NCBI GenBank assembly: GCA_020073365.1
Contig: JAIQFL010000003.1
Coordinates: 1-64,000, forward strand
From: Terriglobia bacterium
GTDB taxonomy: Bacteria > Acidobacteriota > Terriglobia > Bryobacterales > Bryobacteraceae
Length of the DNA stretch: 64,000 bases
Reading direction: 5' to 3'
In this document: in pieces, positions 12,322 through 21,428 of the stretch
Numbering within the stretch: the stretch's first letter is position 1
How the letters are laid out: each line of letters opens with the position of its first letter
The notes under the pieces: model-generated
Seen by the model: the letters and a program-made list of their open reading frames with translations, nothing else
Told to the model about the DNA's origin: nothing
Database searches by the model: none
Position numbers and translations under genes: made by a program

Positions 12322-15300
12322 ATGTTTCGTCGCAGCGTTGTTTCGGTTTGGCGGCTACTCGCGTCAACCTTGTTACTTACTGTTGCATGCGCCATGGTTC
12401 ATGCTCAGGGTCTCGGAACCATTGTCGGAACGGTGACAGATCCGTCCGGCGCGGTGGTTCCCAACGCCGAAGTAAAACTGGTCGAGGAAGGGACATCCGC
12501 TTCGCGCGTGGCCACCAGCAATGCACAAGGTTATTACGTCTTTCCCTCGCTTCGTCCCTCGACGTATTCTCTCACCGTCGACGTGCGTGGGTTCGCCACC
12601 TTTACCCAGAAAGGCATCACCTTGCAGGCCGACCAGAGCGCCGCGGTCAACGTGAGCCTGACGGTGGCGGTAGCGGGCCAAGTGGTGAGCGTCAGCGCAG
12701 ATGCGTCTCTGATCACCACGGCCACAGCCACTCTGAGCGAAGTGGTGGATACGCGGCGGATTGTCGATCTGCCGCTGGATGGCCGAAATGCCGCCAGCCT
12801 GGCGCTCGCCACGGCCGGCACGCTGCTCGCGCCCAATGCCGACGGCGCGGATCAAGGGAATACCAAGACCTTTCCAACTGCCGTCCTGGTGAGCTCCAAC
12901 GGGGCGAGACAGAATCAAACCAGCTACCGGCTGGACGGCGCCACGAACACGGACATCTATACCAACGTCAACCAGCCATTCCCCAACCCGGACGCCCTCC
13001 AGGAATTCAGTGTCCAGACCAGCAACTACTCGGCGAAGTACGGAGGCAGCGCGGGCGGCGTGGTGAACGTCGTGACCAAATCGGGCACCAACGACCTGCA
13101 CGGTTCCGCCTTTGAGTTCGTCCGCAATGCCGATTTCAACGCGCGCAACTTCTTTGCGGCCAAGGTCGACCCGTTGAAGCGCAATCAATTCGGCGGAGCC
13201 TTCGGCGGCCCGGTGGACATTCCGCACGTCTACAACGGCAAGAACAAAACCTTCTTTTTCCTGAGCTACGAGGGCACGCGCATTAACACGATTGGAGGCA
13301 CATCGTCGGAATACGTGCCCACTCCCGCCGACCTGAACGGCGATTTCTCGGCGTACCTGAGCGCCTCCGACCCCGCCAATGCCATAGGCAAAGCGACCAC
13401 GATCGTCGATCCGCTGAGCGGCACTGCGTTCCCGAACAACCTGATTCCGACCAGCCGTTTCGATAAGGCCGCCCTGGCTTTCACCAAGTACCTTCCGGTG
13501 GGCGTGGGGAGTGGGCTGACCTACTACGCACTACCCACCATCCAGGATTTTGACGAGGCGACGGTAAGGGTCGATCACACCCTCGGCACCAAGGATCATC
13601 TGACCGGGCGATACTTTTTCGATCGCTTCGCCAACACGGGGTTCCTGAACCTGGCGAACTATCCGGCGCAAAGCAGCAACGCCGTCATCGATTCGCACAA
13701 CTTCATGCTCAACGAAACGCACGTCTTCACGCCGACTTTCCTGAGCGACTTCCGGGCCAGCGTCAGCCGCCAGGTCTCCAACCGGGGGCCGGCGGATGGC
13801 AGCATTGACGCCACCCAACTGGGCGTGAAGATGTACCAGGCGCCCGGCGACCACATTCTGGAATCCCTCAGCGTGGCCAGCTTTTTCAGCGTGGGGCAAT
13901 CCGACCCGGCTACCTTCACCCGCGACCAATACTCGCTGAGCGAGGATCTTTCGCTGGTGCACGGCAGTCACAACCTGATGTTCGGGGTGAATGCGATTCG
14001 CTCCTGGGTGATGATCCGGAACCAGTTCCATCAGCCGGGCGCGTTCGGGTTTACCGCCGATGTCACCAATCTCTCGATGGCCAGTTTCCTGCTCGGGTAC
14101 ATGCGCACTTTCCTGCAGGGCAACGGCGAGTTCAAGGACAACCGCATCAACAGTTTCGGGCTCTATTTCCAGGATGACTGGCATGCCACGCGGAACCTGA
14201 CGATGAACCTCGGCCTGCGCTTCGACCCGTTCTTCCCCTGGAAGGAGACCAAAGGCCGCACCGAGATTTTCAGCCCCAGCGCCTATGCCGCCGGCACGGT
14301 CTCAACCGTTTTCACCGGCGCGCCTCCGGGATTGCTGTTCCCGGGAGATCCCGGCGTTCCGCCTTATGGGAATTACGCGAGCTACAGAAACTTCGAGCCG
14401 CGCTTCGGTTTTGCCTACGACGTGGGGGGCAAAGGAAAGACCAGCATCCGTGGCGGCTTCGGGATGTTTTACGACTCGCTGCAAAACGGAATCTACAACA
14501 ACCGCTTTGTGGACACCAGCCCGTTCAGCGTTCAGGTGAACCTCAACCCGGTAAACCCCAACCCGCCGATTTCAAACATGGTACCGTTCAGCAACCCGTA
14601 CCTGGGGATCACGAATCCGTTCCCGGCGCCGTACCCTCCGCCAAAGAATATCGTGTTTCCTCTGCCGGATCTGGCGGCAAGCTATGACGTCGGTCACGGG
14701 GGAACCTACCAGACTCCGGTGACCTACCAATGGAACCTGACCATCGAGCAGCAGTTGAGGGGAGACTGGATGGTCCGGGCCGCTTACGTCGGTTCCCATG
14801 CTTCGCACGGGATGGAGAACGTGGAACTATCCCCCAACGTGTACCCGACGGGAAAGCACCTGTACCCGCAGTACAGCAACATTGCCATGGGCATGAACGA
14901 TATCAACTCCAACTACCACTCGCTGCAATTGACCGCACAGAAGCGGTTCAGCAAGGGATTCACGATTCTGGCCAACTACACCTGGTCGAAGTCCATTGAC
15001 GACTGGCCTTATGGCCAGGACATCACGACCGTGGTGGCGGGCGGCAACTCGCCGATCCCGTGGTACATGCCCGGGCGGCACCAATTCGACCGCGGTCCGT
15101 CGGACTTCGACCGCAAGCAGCACTTCGTTGCCTCGTTTGTCTACAACCTGCCGGCGCTCAGCAAGGCCCCCGCCGTTCTACGCTTTGTGGCGGGCGGATG
15201 GGGAATGACCGGCATCTTCAACGCGGAAACGGGCTATCCGTTCACCGTTACGTACGGCAAGGACGCCTCGGGAACCGCGCTTTCCTCGGACCGCGCCGTT

Positions 15301-15681
15301 CTGCTCAGCAACCCCACTTATGGGTCGGGCGCCTGCGGCACCGCCGCACCGTGCGTGGATTATCTGGTCCCGACCGCTTTCGGGGCGCCCGCGGCGGGGA
15401 CCTTCGGCAACATCGGCAAGGGCTCCCTGCGCGGTCCCAATTTGATCTCTTACAACGGCGGCCTATTGAAGGATTTTCCGCTGCGCAAGGAGCGTCTGAA
15501 ATTCCAGTTCCGGGCTGAGTACTTCAACCTGTTCAACAGGGTGAATTTCTCCAACCCGGCCACCTCGCTCACGGGCGCCGGCTTTGGCCGCATCACCAGC
15601 ACACTGGGCACGGGGGTTGGGATCACGGGGGCGCCGGGCGACCCGCGCATCGGCCAACTCGCCCTCAAACTCGTCTTTTAA
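12322..15681 (+). CDS. Oar-like TonB-dependent outer-membrane receptor (1)
   Basis: Large outer-membrane beta-barrel of the Oar type, thought to import or bind large substrates using TonB energy. The start at 12322 is chosen because CCAGGAGGTC directly precedes it and the next residues form a signal peptide ending at VHAQG; an in-frame start at 12286 lacks this. Residues about 33-115 are a carboxypeptidase-regulatory (CarboxypepD_reg) domain beginning GTIVGTVTDPSGAVVP. A plug follows with VDLPLDGRNAAS and KYGGSAGGVVNVVTKSG, then a long barrel ending in the aromatic C-terminus LALKLVF. About 1119 residues, complete. Confidence 0.9.
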   Translation: MFRRSVVSVWRLLASTLLLTVACAMVHAQGLGTIVGTVTDPSGAVVPNAEVKLVEEGTSASRVATSNAQGYYVFPSLRPSTYSLTVDVRGFATFTQKGITLQADQSAAVNVSLTVAVAGQVVSVSADASLITTATATLSEVVDTRRIVDLPLDGRNAASLALATAGTLLAPNADGADQGNTKTFPTAVLVSSNGARQNQTSYRLDGATNTDIYTNVNQPFPNPDALQEFSVQTSNYSAKYGGSAGGVVNVVTKSGTNDLHGSAFEFVRNADFNARNFFAAKVDPLKRNQFGGAFGGPVDIPHVYNGKNKTFFFLSYEGTRINTIGGTSSEYVPTPADLNGDFSAYLSASDPANAIGKATTIVDPLSGTAFPNNLIPTSRFDKAALAFTKYLPVGVGSGLTYYALPTIQDFDEATVRVDHTLGTKDHLTGRYFFDRFANTGFLNLANYPAQSSNAVIDSHNFMLNETHVFTPTFLSDFRASVSRQVSNRGPADGSIDATQLGVKMYQAPGDHILESLSVASFFSVGQSDPATFTRDQYSLSEDLSLVHGSHNLMFGVNAIRSWVMIRNQFHQPGAFGFTADVTNLSMASFLLGYMRTFLQGNGEFKDNRINSFGLYFQDDWHATRNLTMNLGLRFDPFFPWKETKGRTEIFSPSAYAAGTVSTVFTGAPPGLLFPGDPGVPPYGNYASYRNFEPRFGFAYDVGGKGKTSIRGGFGMFYDSLQNGIYNNRFVDTSPFSVQVNLNPVNPNPPISNMVPFSNPYLGITNPFPAPYPPPKNIVFPLPDLAASYDVGHGGTYQTPVTYQWNLTIEQQLRGDWMVRAAYVGSHASHGMENVELSPNVYPTGKHLYPQYSNIAMGMNDINSNYHSLQLTAQKRFSKGFTILANYTWSKSIDDWPYGQDITTVVAGGNSPIPWYMPGRHQFDRGPSDFDRKQHFVASFVYNLPALSKAPAVLRFVAGGWGMTGIFNAETGYPFTVTYGKDASGTALSSDRAVLLSNPTYGSGACGTAAPCVDYLVPTAFGAPAAGTFGNIGKGSLRGPNLISYNGGLLKDFPLRKERLKFQFRAEYFNLFNRVNFSNPATSLTGAGFGRITSTLGTGVGITGAPGDPRIGQLALKLVF

Positions 15682-15810
15682 CTGGCCTGGAGCGAACGAA
15701 GGCCTTGGCGAGCACGCCCGCCGCGATTGTGATCAACCTACGAGCAGCCGGCAATTCTGGCCCGCAGAGGTAGCAACGCTTCTAGAATCCGATCCGTCAG
15801 CCTCCATTCC

Positions 15811-16818
15811 TCACACATGTTCGAGGACGATGACCACGTGTCCCTTCTTGTGGCCCGCCTCCGCATGCCGGTGGGCCTCGGCGATCTCGTCCAGTGAATA
15901 GCGTCTGTCTATCACGGTCCTCAGTTTTCCGGCCTCGATCAGCCCCTTGAGAAAAGACTGATCCCCGGCGGCGCCGCGTGCCACTCCGCTAATTACTTTC
16001 GCGGCGCCCGTCATTGAAACCCACATCCCTCGAAGCATCCCTCCAAGAATCGACGTCAGTCGTCCAGAACCCCCTACCCGAACGTAGAGGCCGCCTCGCT
16101 TAAGGGATTTCAGGCTGCGCGAGAACCCGCTCTTGCCCACCGTGTCGAAGACCATGTCATAGACCCGGCCGGCCCTCGAGAAATCCTCCCTGGTGTAGTC
16201 CACCACCTCGTCAGCGCCGAGAGACTTCACCAGGTCCAGATTGGCGGTGCTGCACACCCCCGTGACCTGCGCCCCGAAGTGCCTGGCCAGTTGGACCGCG
16301 AAAATCCCGACGCTCCCGGACGCTCCGTATATGAGCACTTTCTGTCCCGCTTGGATCTTTGCTTCCCTCAGGAAATGCAACGCCGACACCCCGCCAAACA
16401 AGACCGCCGCGGCTTCCTCATGCGTCATGTTGACCGGCTTTATCGCCAGTGCGCCATCCTCAGGCACGCATACGTACTCGGCGTGGGTGCCGAACTTGAA
16501 CCCGGTCGACCCAAATACCTGGTCGCCCGCGGCGAACCGGGTCACGGCCTTGCCCACTGACTCGACTGTTCCGGCGAACTCCATCCCCAGTATGTTGACC
16601 TTCTTTGGCCGCCAAAGGCCGATCATGAATCTTACGAGGAATGGATCGGCTTTTCTCATCCTCCAGTCCGCCGCGCAAACCGTCGTCGCATGAATGCGAA
16701 CAAGGACTTCGTTGTCCTTGGGAGCAGGCTTTTCGATGTCCTTGATCTGGACAACGTCCGGAGGGCCGTATCTGGTATAGACGGCGGCTTTCATGCGGGG
16801 CCGGCCTGCTTCTTCCAT
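15811..16818 (-). CDS. Medium-chain NAD(P)-dependent alcohol dehydrogenase / quinone-oxidoreductase-like
   Basis: Cytoplasmic MDR-superfamily oxidoreductase of 327-335 residues. The GroES-like N-terminal part contains GMEFAGTVESVGKAV, and the Rossmann part carries the nucleotide motif YGASGSVG and later SLGADEVVDYTREDF. No structural zinc cysteine cluster is visible, which fits the zinc-independent quinone-oxidoreductase/RTN4IP1-like branch; the substrate is unknown. The start may be 16818 or, by comparison with the family (MKAAVYTRYGPP), 16794. It begins 10 bases after the permease stop on the same strand and may be co-transcribed with the PadR module. Confidence 0.87.
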   Translation of the reverse strand: MEEAGRPRMKAAVYTRYGPPDVVQIKDIEKPAPKDNEVLVRIHATTVCAADWRMRKADPFLVRFMIGLWRPKKVNILGMEFAGTVESVGKAVTRFAAGDQVFGSTGFKFGTHAEYVCVPEDGALAIKPVNMTHEEAAAVLFGGVSALHFLREAKIQAGQKVLIYGASGSVGIFAVQLARHFGAQVTGVCSTANLDLVKSLGADEVVDYTREDFSRAGRVYDMVFDTVGKSGFSRSLKSLKRGGLYVRVGGSGRLTSILGGMLRGMWVSMTGAAKVISGVARGAAGDQSFLKGLIEAGKLRTVIDRRYSLDEIAEAHRHAEAGHKKGHVVIVLEHV

Positions 16819-16828
16819 CTCTGAACGT

Positions 16829-19361
16829 TCACTCGTCGCGTAGTAGTTTCACAGGATCAATCGACAGCGCGCGTTGCGCTGGAATCCACGTAGCCAGCAG
16901 GCCCAGCAGCAACATGGTGAGAACAACGCCGGCCAATACCACCGGATCGCGGGGAGTTGCTTGATACACGATATGAGCCAATACCCGGCTCGCCAGAATT
17001 CCGAGTATCAATCCTGCTGCCGAACCAAAAACCAGCGACTTCAAAGCTCGTCCCAACGCCGCCCGTAGGACTTCCTTCCGCGGCGCGCCGAGGGCGATAC
17101 GAATTCCCAATTCCTTCAGCCGCTTGCTGACCGAGTACGCGGCCATCCCAAAAATCCCGGTGATCGAGAGCATCGCGCCCATCATGCCCAGCACACCCAG
17201 CGAGGCCGTCGCCACACGCGAAGGAAACAGAACTACGTCCAGAAGGCTGTTCCACGTTTTGGTATCAAGGGGCAACCCCGCATCCAGCTCGCGGAGTTTG
17301 CTCCTCATGGCCGCGGCCAGTTGATGCGGATCGCGGCGCGAGCGCACCATGACATAAGCCTGACTCGATGGCGATCGCAGGAACGGGAGAAAGATCGCCG
17401 GCTGTTGATCTTCAGTGACGCTCAAATATTTCCCGTCTTCGACAACACCCACTACCTGTACACGCGTCCCATCCTGCATCCGGAAATATCTGCCGACTGC
17501 GTTGGCCACCGAGCCAAAGAGCTTGCCGGCAAACGCCCGATTCGCCACGGCGACGGCAGGCGCGTGTTGGTCGTCATGCCATGTGAAGTCCCGGCCCATT
17601 AACAAGGCTGTTCCGGCCGCGCCGAAGTATCCGGCAGATATGTCGTACCTGTAGGGCATCGCAGCGACATTCGTTTGGCGCAGATCTCTGGTTTCATCCT
17701 TGAAGATATTTGCCCTGCTGCCCGCGCCATAGGCTAACGGAGGATAATTGTTAACCAATCCCGCTCGCTCTACGCCAGGAATTGTTTCCATCGCATCGAT
17801 CATGCGCCTTTGCATGTCGGGCACTCTATCACCGCTATAGCCGGCCATTGCCAGGTCTACACTGAGCAGCATCGTGTTCCGCTCAAAACCGAAGTTGCCG
17901 TATAGCGAGCGCACCAGTCCACGGACGGCGACCATCGAAGATGTGACGAGAACGGCACAGATGGCAATCTGCAGGACAATGAGCGCGTCGCGGACGGTCA
18001 TGCGCCCGAATCGGCCGGTCGGTCCCGCTTTGATGATCTGGTATGGATCGGCCCTCAGAACCTGGCGCACTGGAACAATCCCGAACAGTAATCCGCTAAC
18101 CAAGGCCAAAACCAGAGCGATCACATACACTTTTGCGTCCGGACTCACGGGCAAAAGAATGGGGATCCCGGGAAATGGGTTCCACGTGCTCAGCTTGCGC
18201 AAGAGCACGACGCTGCCCAGAAGTCCCGCGGTGCCGCCGGCGAGGGAAATGAGCACGGCTTCGGTCAATAGCTGCCGCAGGATGCGGTTGCGGCTCGAAC
18301 CAAGCGCAAGTCGCAGTGCAACCTCGCGCGAGCGGTCCGCAGCGTGAGCCGCAAACAGGCTGCCCAGGTTGGCGCACGCGGCCAGCAGGATCAAGCCGGC
18401 GAGCAGCATCAATCCCGCGACGAATGCCCGCGCCGGACGGCGAAAAGAAGTAAAGCCTGCAGCGTTCGTGTCGGCCACTACTGTTGTCGCCGCGCGCGTT
18501 CAGCACAGACCCTCCGTCCACCTGTCCCTGGTTGACGATCGGCATAAAGAAATCGCCATGGACAAACAACAAGGTGCCGTGGAACCCCGGCGGCGCTACA
18601 CCCACGATGGTGAAAGGATGCTTGTTGAGCCGGACAACACGGCCCACCACGCCTCGATCGTCCTGAAAACGGCTGTGCCAGTAGTCATGGCTGAGTACGA
18701 TATACGGGACGCTGTTGGGACCGTGCTCATCCTGGCTGTGGAAGAAACGGCCAAGGTACGGCTGAATCCTTAGCACGTCGAAGTAGTTGCCGGTCGCGGC
18801 AAAGCCCGTAGCGCGAGCTGGATCGTCATTGCCCGTATCCAACCCTACAAAGGCGAAATTAAAAGCTGCCAGACCATCGAAGCTGCGGTTGCGATCGCGC
18901 AAATCGACGTAGTTGGGATACGACTGCCACCCGGAGCCGTCCCCGTACTCGGTTCCGTAAAGGCTATCGGCCTGAGGCACATTGAGCGGGCGAAGGATCA
19001 GCCCGTTCAACACACCAAAGACGACGGCGTTCGCGCCAATTGCCAATGCCAGCGTCAAAACGGCGACGATGGTGAATCCGGGAGACTTGCGCAACACCCG
19101 AAGGCTGAAGCGCACATCGTTTATAAGAGTCTCGATGAAATTGCCGCCGATGGCTTCGCGGCATTCCTCTTTGAACCGCTGATGGCCGCCGAACTCGATG
19201 CGCGCGCGGCGTTCTGCCTCGGCGCGATCCAGGCCCGAACGTTCAAGATCGTCGGCGCGGTGCTGGATGTGTGAGCGAAGCTCCTCCTCCATGTCATCCT
19301 CGATCTGAGAACGATGAAAAAGCCTGGCGGCAACGGAACGTAAGTAAGCCAGGAATCTCAT
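16829..19361 (-). pseudogene. ADOP-family (MacB/FtsX-like) permease with frameshift and internal deletion
   Basis: An 'acidobacterial duplicated orphan permease': two FtsX-like units without their own ATPase. The ATG at 19361 overlaps the PadR stop (ATGA). The first 290 codons hold the PadR-linked cytoplasmic segment, the first membrane helix (SPGFTIVAVLTLALAIGANA) and most of a MacB-type periplasmic domain. Near 18490 the frame breaks and homology resumes in another frame at AAGFTSFRRPARAF, with the FtsX helices, the second periplasmic domain and the C-terminal helices ending at 16829. The linker normally present at the junction (several dozen residues) appears missing, so this is a deletion rather than a one-base slip. 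Confidence 0.8.
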
Positions 19362-19699
19362 ACTTCCTCCGGTTGGGCGGCAAGGGCACAGGCAATGGCT
19401 TCGGCAAGGCGGTTCCACCCCTCAGTTTCCTCTCGCAGGCGCTTGCGCCCCAAGGCCGTGAGTTCGTAGAACTTCGCGCGCCGATTGTTGTCCGATGTGC
19501 CCCAGCTTGCCTTCAGAAGGCCCTGACGCACCAGACGGAACAATGCGGGATAGAGCGCTCCCTGCTCGATGAGCAGCGCTTGCTCGGAGATTTGTCCGAT
19601 GCGCAAAAGAACTCCGTAGCCATGAAGGGGACCGAGAGAGACGGCCTTCAGAATGAGCAGATCGAGAGTTCCTGGAAGAAGCTGGGCCTGGCCGGACAT
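19358..19699 (-). CDS. PadR-family transcriptional repressor
   Basis: A 113-residue winged-helix regulator starting at the ATG at 19699 with TTAGGAG upstream; an in-frame GTG at 19705 is less likely. It shows the PadR signature LLPGTLDLLILKAVSLGPLHGYGV, then QGALYPALFRLVRQGLLKASWG and TALGRKRL. In acidobacteria such genes typically sit in front of ADOP permeases, and here the stop codon overlaps the permease start, so the two are translationally coupled. A perfect palindrome over its promoter and ribosome site suggests autorepression. Confidence 0.93.
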   Translation of the reverse strand: MSGQAQLLPGTLDLLILKAVSLGPLHGYGVLLRIGQISEQALLIEQGALYPALFRLVRQGLLKASWGTSDNNRRAKFYELTALGRKRLREETEGWNRLAEAIACALAAQPEEV

Positions 19700-19703
19700 G
19701 TAC

Positions 19704-19724
19704 ACTCCTAAGACAATTAGGAGT
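19704..19724. promoter_or_regulatory. Probable PadR operator (perfect 8-5-8 palindrome)
   Basis: ACTCCTAA and TTAGGAGT form a perfect inverted repeat around GACAA. The right arm overlaps the -10 box and the left arm overlaps the ribosome site of padR, so protein bound here would block both transcription and translation start. The size and spacing suit a dimeric winged-helix protein. Confidence 0.6.
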
Positions 19725-19751
19725 CTATCACGATCTTTCCTAAGCTGTCAA
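19722..19751 (-). promoter_or_regulatory. Sigma-70 promoter of the padR-permease operon
   Basis: On the minus strand TTGACA (19751-19746) is followed after 18 bases by TAGACT (19727-19722), a full-consensus -35 with a four-of-six -10. It lies directly upstream of padR and overlaps the palindrome. Confidence 0.55.
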
Positions 19752-19958
19752 GGAGAGTATCGGCGGAGAGAATAAGCAGAGAGAACAAGCCAGCCTTGGT
19801 CGAGCCTTATGGGCTGCACCGAAAAGCCGGCCGCCCGCAACGAGAACGCCCAAATCGTCACGTTGGCGGCCGCATCCATTTTCCGCCGAAGAATCTCACC
19901 AGCGGAGACGCCGGGAGGGCCGCCAACCCGTTGGGTCGGCGACAGCCGACGACCGGCC

Positions 19959-21365
19959 CTACTCTACATCCAGCCCCAGGAACTGCTTCGCGTTGGCGTA
20001 GCAGATGTTCCGAATCATGGGGCCGGCCAGGGCGTCATCGTCGGGGATCTCGCCCGCCTCCACGTCCTTGCCGAACAGGTCGCACAGCACCCGCCGGAAA
20101 TACTCGTGCCGGGGGTACGACATGAAGGATCGGGAATCCGTCAGCATGCCCAGGAAGCGCGAGATCAGGCCGCAGTTGGAAAGCGCGTTCATCTGCCACT
20201 GCATGGCTTCCTTCTGATCCAGGAACCACCAGGCGCTGCCGAATTGGATCTTGCCGGCTATACTGCCATCCTGAAAATTGCCGATCATAGTGGCGAGTAC
20301 GTAGTCGTCGGCCGGATTCAGGTTGTAGATCACGACCTTGGGCAGGGCGTTGTCCAGGTCCAGGCGGTCCAGGTAGTTGCCCAGAGCGTCGGCTTGCGGC
20401 CAGTCGCCGGCGGAGTCGTAGCCGGTGTCGGGCCCCAGTTCGCGGTATCGGCGCGTGTTGTTATTGCGCCGCGCGCCCAGGTGAAGCTGCTTGGTCCAGC
20501 CCCTTTCCGCGTCCAGGCGGCCGAAGAACAGCATCAGGTACCCGGCAAAGCGGTTGTGCTCTTCCGGTGTGGCGGCGTGGCCTGTGCGCGCCCGGCCAAA
20601 GATTTGACAGGCCTCGTGCTCGGTGGCGAACTCGCCGTAAGCGTGGCAGAGACCATGATCGGAGAGCCGGCCGCCCATCTGATGAAAGAAGTCGTGGCGC
20701 TTTTTCAGGGCGCCCGCGAAATCGGCCAGGGTCGCAATACTGGTGTTGCTGGCGGCCTCCAGACGATTCACCCAGGGGTTGAACACCTCGGGGACGTGGA
20801 CGTTCAGCGCCTTGTCGGGACGGAACGCGGGGAAGACCTTGGTCTCCAGGTCCGAGGCCGCAATCGCTTTGTGGCAGGCCAGGTCGTCGGTGGGGTCATC
20901 GGTGGTGCAGACGGCCTTCACATGGAACTTGCGCAGGATGCCGTGGGCGCGCAGGCCGTCGCTGGCCAGCAGCGCATTGGCCTGTTCCCAGATCCGCGGG
21001 GCGCTCCGCTCATCCAGCAGCTCGTCGATTCCAAAGTAGCGCTTCAACTCCAGGTGGGTCCAGTGGTACAGCGGATTGCGCAGGGTGTGTGGCACGGTGC
21101 GGGCCCACGCCAGGAACTTCTCTTCGTGCGACGCGTCGCCGGTACAATACCGCTCGTCGATTCCGTCGGCCCGCATGGCCCGCCACTTGTAATGGTCGCC
21201 TTCCAGCCAGATCTCGAAGAGGTCCTGAAAGCGGCGATTGCCGGCAACGTCCGGGGGCGGCAGATGACAGTGATAGTCCAGAATGGGTTCGGCTTCGGCG
21301 TACTCGTGGTAAAGACGCCGGGCGGTCTTGGTGGTCAGCAGAAAATCGTCGTGGATGAAAGACAT
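19959..21365 (-). CDS. uxaC: Glucuronate (uronate) isomerase
   Basis: Isomerises D-glucuronate to D-fructuronate and D-galacturonate to D-tagaturonate, the first step in uronic-acid catabolism. The start at 21365 gives 468 residues, the usual family length; the open frame extends far upstream without homology. Key features are MSFIHDDFLLTTKTARRLY at the start, DYHCHLPP with metal-ligand histidines near residue 32, CTTDDPTDDL in the middle, and NPADDYVLATMIGNFQDG and SDSRSFMSYPRHEYFRR near the end. The ribosome site is weak. It points to growth on pectin or glucuronate-containing polymers. The divergent neighbour is a secreted peptidase. Confidence 0.96.
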   Translation of the reverse strand: MSFIHDDFLLTTKTARRLYHEYAEAEPILDYHCHLPPPDVAGNRRFQDLFEIWLEGDHYKWRAMRADGIDERYCTGDASHEEKFLAWARTVPHTLRNPLYHWTHLELKRYFGIDELLDERSAPRIWEQANALLASDGLRAHGILRKFHVKAVCTTDDPTDDLACHKAIAASDLETKVFPAFRPDKALNVHVPEVFNPWVNRLEAASNTSIATLADFAGALKKRHDFFHQMGGRLSDHGLCHAYGEFATEHEACQIFGRARTGHAATPEEHNRFAGYLMLFFGRLDAERGWTKQLHLGARRNNNTRRYRELGPDTGYDSAGDWPQADALGNYLDRLDLDNALPKVVIYNLNPADDYVLATMIGNFQDGSIAGKIQFGSAWWFLDQKEAMQWQMNALSNCGLISRFLGMLTDSRSFMSYPRHEYFRRVLCDLFGKDVEAGEIPDDDALAGPMIRNICYANAKQFLGLDVE

Positions 21366-21428
21366 GGGTCTAAAGCACGATTGGAACACAACTCTAAAGT
21401 TTTTGCGAGGGCTGCCGAAGAGTAAGGT

